Source: Nesterenkonia aurantiaca (GTDB lineage: Bacteria > Actinomycetota > Actinomycetes > Actinomycetales > Micrococcaceae). From it: 64,000 nt of DNA. The stretch covers positions 127,000 through 190,999 of the forward strand of contig NZ_SOAN01000002.1 in assembly GCF_004364585.1 (NCBI RefSeq). The letters run 5' to 3'. Position 1 is the first letter of the stretch, and every line of letters starts with the position of its first letter. The position numbers and the translations under genes were made by a program. Positions 61,814-64,000 of the stretch are shown here, piece by piece. Under the pieces are notes generated by a model. The model was not told the DNA's origin. It made no database searches and was given only the letters and a program-made list of their open reading frames with translations.

Positions 61814-62896
61814 TCACCGAGTCTTGTGCAGCAGGGCGGATTCCACCGTCAGCCCAGGCCCGAAGGCCAGTGCGGCGATGCGGCCGCTGACCGTGGGGTC
61901 GGCGAGGAGCTGGCGCAGGATGAACAGGATGGTCGCGCTGGACATGTTGCCGTGATCGCGCAGCACTGCACGGGAGGCGTCCAGGGCGGTGGGCTCAAGC
62001 TGAAGTCCCGCCTCCACCCGGTCCAGGACGCTGCGGCCTCCCGGATGGACCGCCCACCGGGCGGGCGCAGGCTGATCACCGAGGAAGCGGTCGACGGCGG
62101 CGCGGATCTCCCGGCCGATGATCCTCGGCACCTCGGCGGAGAGCCGCATGTTGAACCCGTGGTCCCCGATGGTCCAGACCATGTCCGATTCGCCCTCGCT
62201 GGTCAGGGCGGTGCCGAACCTCTCCAGGGTGATCCCGCCGGGGGTGCCGAGGTTCTCGTCGGCGGTGACCACCGCCGCGGCGGCGCCGTCGGCGAAGACC
62301 GAGGCGGCGACGATCTGTTCGGCGTCCGAGGCGTCGCGGATATGCAGCGAGCACAGCTCCACGCAGGCCACCAGCACAACGGCCTCGGGCTGCGCGGCGG
62401 TGATCTGGGAGGCGGTGCGCAGCGCCGGAAGCGCTGCCGCGCAGCCCATGAATCCCAGGTGGCTGCGTTCCACGGTCGGCGGCAGGCCAAGATCACGGAT
62501 CAGCCGGAAGTCCAGGCCCGGAGCGAAGAACCCGGTGCAGGAGACGGTCACGACGTGGGTCACCTGGCTCGGTGCGAGTGCCGCCTCGGTCAGGGCGCGG
62601 CGCCCGGCCTCGGTCGCCAGTTCCGGGGCGCTCTGCCGGTAGAGCTCGTTGCGGGTCCCGGTGGTGGGCGAGAGCAGCGTGGCGCCCTCGCCGACGAAGA
62701 CCCCGTCCGGGGTGCCGCCCAGACCCGTGAGCACCGAGTGCCTGGTCTCAATGCCGGCGGCGTCGAAGGCGGCCCCGATGAGCCGGCGGGTCAACCGGGT
62801 GGCGTCGGGCTGGTCCGCGAAGAAGGCGCGCAGATCTTGCTGGGGCACCGAGGTCGCCGGAAGTGCCGTGCCGATGGAGAGGATGCGCGCGGGCAT
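61814..62896 (-). CDS. type III polyketide synthase
   Basis: A 360-residue chalcone-synthase-like enzyme. The catalytic triad is visible: C120 in HVVTVSCTGFFAPG, H284 in WAVHPGG and N317 in DHGNMSSATI. The N- and C-terminal halves have the usual thiolase fold blocks (GFMGCAAALPALRTA). Type III synthases condense malonyl-CoA units onto an acyl starter; bacterial ones often make alkylresorcinols or alkylpyrones. The first gene of a three-gene operon; TTTAGT upstream may be the -10 of a leaderless message. Confidence 0.92.
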   Translation of the reverse strand: MPARILSIGTALPATSVPQQDLRAFFADQPDATRLTRRLIGAAFDAAGIETRHSVLTGLGGTPDGVFVGEGATLLSPTTGTRNELYRQSAPELATEAGRRALTEAALAPSQVTHVVTVSCTGFFAPGLDFRLIRDLGLPPTVERSHLGFMGCAAALPALRTASQITAAQPEAVVLVACVELCSLHIRDASDAEQIVAASVFADGAAAAVVTADENLGTPGGITLERFGTALTSEGESDMVWTIGDHGFNMRLSAEVPRIIGREIRAAVDRFLGDQPAPARWAVHPGGRSVLDRVEAGLQLEPTALDASRAVLRDHGNMSSATILFILRQLLADPTVSGRIAALAFGPGLTVESALLHKTR

Positions 62897-63073
62897 GTCA
62901 CCACTAAACCATGGTCACGAGCCTCTCCGCCGCAGAGGTTGCGCAGAAGCCCAGGAAGTCACGAAGAACACCTGCCGAAGAGAGGCGCCGGGCAGGGGAT
63001 GGGCCCGCGACCTCAGCGACCGGGCGGGGGGAGGTGCCCGCGGTCCACCCGACGCCGCCGGGTGGAGGAGGAC

Positions 63074-63625
63074 TCACCGGGGCTGTTCGGCCTGATCCTC
63101 CCGGACCACGGGTTCCTCGAACGCGGCAGGATTCATCCCGATGATGTAGGCGGCCTGAGCGATATGCGCCACCGCGTCCAGCGAGATGCTGATAAGCCGC
63201 GCCGCCCGGGTCACCGGCGGGTCCCACTGGGGATCGATGATCTGCTCCAGGTCCGCGTCGCCCAGCGAGTCCAGGTAGGACAGCTGGGCCTCGACGACGG
63301 CGCGCAGATGCTCCAGCAGCAGGTCCGGGTCACCGGCCCGGATCCGCCGCGCCTCGGCGCTGGTGTGGCCGAATCCCATCTCGTGGTCTGCCAGTTCCAG
63401 GCCGAACCGCTCCGCGAAGCCCTGCGCCGTCCACACCGTCTCCGCTCCGGAGAGCCCGGCGAGCTGCTCATCGATCTCTCGGGCGGAGTGCCAGAGCAGC
63501 CAGGCGATGGAGTTGTGGTGCTGCGGATGTGCGTTGAGCAGCTCGGGCGTCAGTGCTGGGCGCAGCGCCTGTGCCTCCTCGAGCGGGCGGCGCGCGATGT
63601 CTTGGAGAATCTCGATGCTGCTCAT
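63074..63625 (-). CDS. DinB/DUF664 family (mycothiol transferase-like) protein
   Basis: A 183-residue four-helix-bundle protein. NSIAWLLWHSAREIDEQLAGLSG (about residues 38-60) supplies the first metal histidine and DAVAHIAQAAYIIGMNPAA near 150-168 the last; this matches DinB_2/DUF664 proteins of actinobacteria, some of which are mycothiol-S-transferases. The frame starts at 63634 with an ATG, but GGTGA five bases before the ATG at 63625 favours the latter. A short reading frame lies upstream in the same direction. Confidence 0.8.
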   Translation of the reverse strand: MSSIEILQDIARRPLEEAQALRPALTPELLNAHPQHHNSIAWLLWHSAREIDEQLAGLSGAETVWTAQGFAERFGLELADHEMGFGHTSAEARRIRAGDPDLLLEHLRAVVEAQLSYLDSLGDADLEQIIDPQWDPPVTRAARLISISLDAVAHIAQAAYIIGMNPAAFEEPVVREDQAEQPR

Positions 63626-63652
63626 GGTGATCACCTGTTCTTCGAGGGCGGG

Positions 63653-63754
63653 CTATCCGGCGAGGAGTGCGCGGACGTGTTCGGTGCGCACCCCCGGGTT
63701 GGCGAGGTCGTGGAGAGGCTCGGGTCTGCGGCCACCGGTGACGACGACGCTCAT
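63653..63754 (-). CDS. possible 33-residue small protein upstream of DinB gene
   Basis: An ATG at 63754 is preceded by GGAGAAGTC (ribosome site, about five-base spacing) and opens a 33-codon frame, MSVVVTGGRRPEPLHDLANP and 13 further residues, with high third-base GC, ending at 63653. It could be a genuine small gene or leader peptide controlling the DinB gene 28 bp downstream. I know no homologue. Confidence 0.35.
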   Translation of the reverse strand: MSVVVTGGRRPEPLHDLANPGVRTEHVRALLAG

Positions 63755-63879
63755 GACTTCTCCGCGAGGTCTGGGCGCCGTGGTGGTGCCTGCCTGAGGG
63801 TCAACCGGGCTGGGAGGTGATGGTTTCCCGGCGGCTCGGCATGCCGCTGGGGATGCCGCAGGGAGGCCGGACGGGGCCT

Positions 63880-63942
63880 GACCGGGGCTCCGACCCGGGG
63901 CCCCGACCCGGGGCCCCGACCGGGTGCCCTGACCGGGGCTCG
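63880..63942. repeat. 13-bp tandem repeat (GACCCGGGGCCCC), about 5 degenerate copies
   Basis: GACCCGGGGCCCC occurs exactly at 63892-63904 and 63905-63917, with variants on either side (63880-63891, 63918-63930, 63931-63942). Each unit is itself nearly palindromic (CCCGGGGCCCC). It ends four bases before the stop of the partial gene at 63946. Confidence 0.85.
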
Positions 63943-63945
63943 CGA

Positions 63946-64000
63946 TCAGGCTCCGGATCGGTCATCGAGAGCACCGATCGCGGCGGCGACGACCTCCGGG
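63946..64000 (-). CDS. C-terminal end of an unidentified gene, cut by window edge
   Basis: Reading from the right edge on the minus strand, one frame gives PEVVAAAIGALDDRSGA and stops at 63946. It has strong third-base GC and a natural helical C-terminus. The remaining protein lies outside the window, so the family cannot be named; only the frame and the bias support it. Confidence 0.4.
   Translation of the reverse strand, partial: PEVVAAAIGALDDRSGA

Noticed and set aside
62911-63144. 77-codon plus-strand frame between polyketide and DinB genes
   Set aside because: Low-complexity Pro/Gly/Arg composition and overlap with the DinB gene end; ATG lies in the synthase promoter region.
60773-63820. 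A 1,015-codon plus-strand frame opposite the polyketide operon
   Set aside because: It crosses three well-supported minus-strand genes and their ends and has no family signature; high-GC DNA commonly gives such long antisense frames.

Overview
The window is high-GC DNA with dense, short-spaced genes. Several genes look leaderless, with a TANNNT-like -10 six to eight bases before the start. It also has a DinB/DUF664-type (mycothiol-linked) protein, a cory-CC-star/ArsA pair and a LysG/LysE pair. Together these suggest a chromosomal segment of an actinobacterium, most likely Micrococcales and perhaps a Micrococcaceae relative such as Nesterenkonia or Arthrobacter. The genus is inference only. 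I saw no rRNA, tRNA, CRISPR array, insertion sequence or phage genes.

Layout. 1-3.0 kb: 5' part of an ArsA-like ATPase with its cory-CC-star partner, a TspO-like membrane protein and a DoxX protein. 3.0-14.2 kb: a catabolic island. An amidohydrolase diverges from an operon of CaiB-type CoA transferase, citryl-CoA-lyase-like protein and a LigB/LigA-type extradiol dioxygenase. An IclR-GntR regulator pair follows. It diverges from a malonate module: a single-chain fusion of malonyl-CoA decarboxylase and malonyl-CoA synthetase, then the MadL/MadM transporter. 14.2-19 kb: a MinD/ParA-like ATPase and a fused HAD phosphatase/mutase plus GH65 disaccharide phosphorylase. 19-33 kb: thioesterase, CPBP protease, MATE exporter, small membrane proteins, CGNR regulator, SRPBCC protein, a carotenoid-dehydrogenase-like flavoprotein, LysE/LysG and an LLM flavoprotein. 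33-38.8 kb: a TetR/MFS efflux unit with clear operators, a tandem pair of paralogous membrane proteins flanked by two copies of a 73-bp palindromic repeat, a CopC copper module and YccF.

38.9-48 kb: aldehyde dehydrogenase, an Asp23-like protein with a 56-residue membrane protein, and a tightly overlapping three-gene cluster (family 2 glycosyltransferase, acyl-CoA-dehydrogenase-like protein, PIG-L deacetylase fused to a methyltransferase). Next come a small winged-helix regulator with its membrane partner and an operator-bearing promoter, a PRISE-type enone reductase and RidA. 47-58 kb: P-type cation ATPase, zinc alcohol dehydrogenase, OsmC, an alpha/beta hydrolase diverging from a TetR gene, CorA, and a COG3044-type ABC-class ATPase coupled to a membrane protein that is paralogous to the one at 31.4 kb. 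58-64 kb: DUF2267 and DoxX-like proteins, then a small type III polyketide cluster (synthase, methyltransferase, FAD monooxygenase, convergent UbiA prenyltransferase) and a DinB protein.

How parts may work together. The IclR and GntR genes are 10 bp apart on one strand, so regulators of the ring-cleavage operon and the malonate module are probably co-expressed, which hints that the two modules serve one pathway. The clearest promoter/operator readings are upstream of the alpha/beta hydrolase, the TetR/MFS unit and the winged-helix/membrane pair. A recurring oddity is tandem duplication of short segments that carry the stop codon, so several genes are followed by repeated stops.
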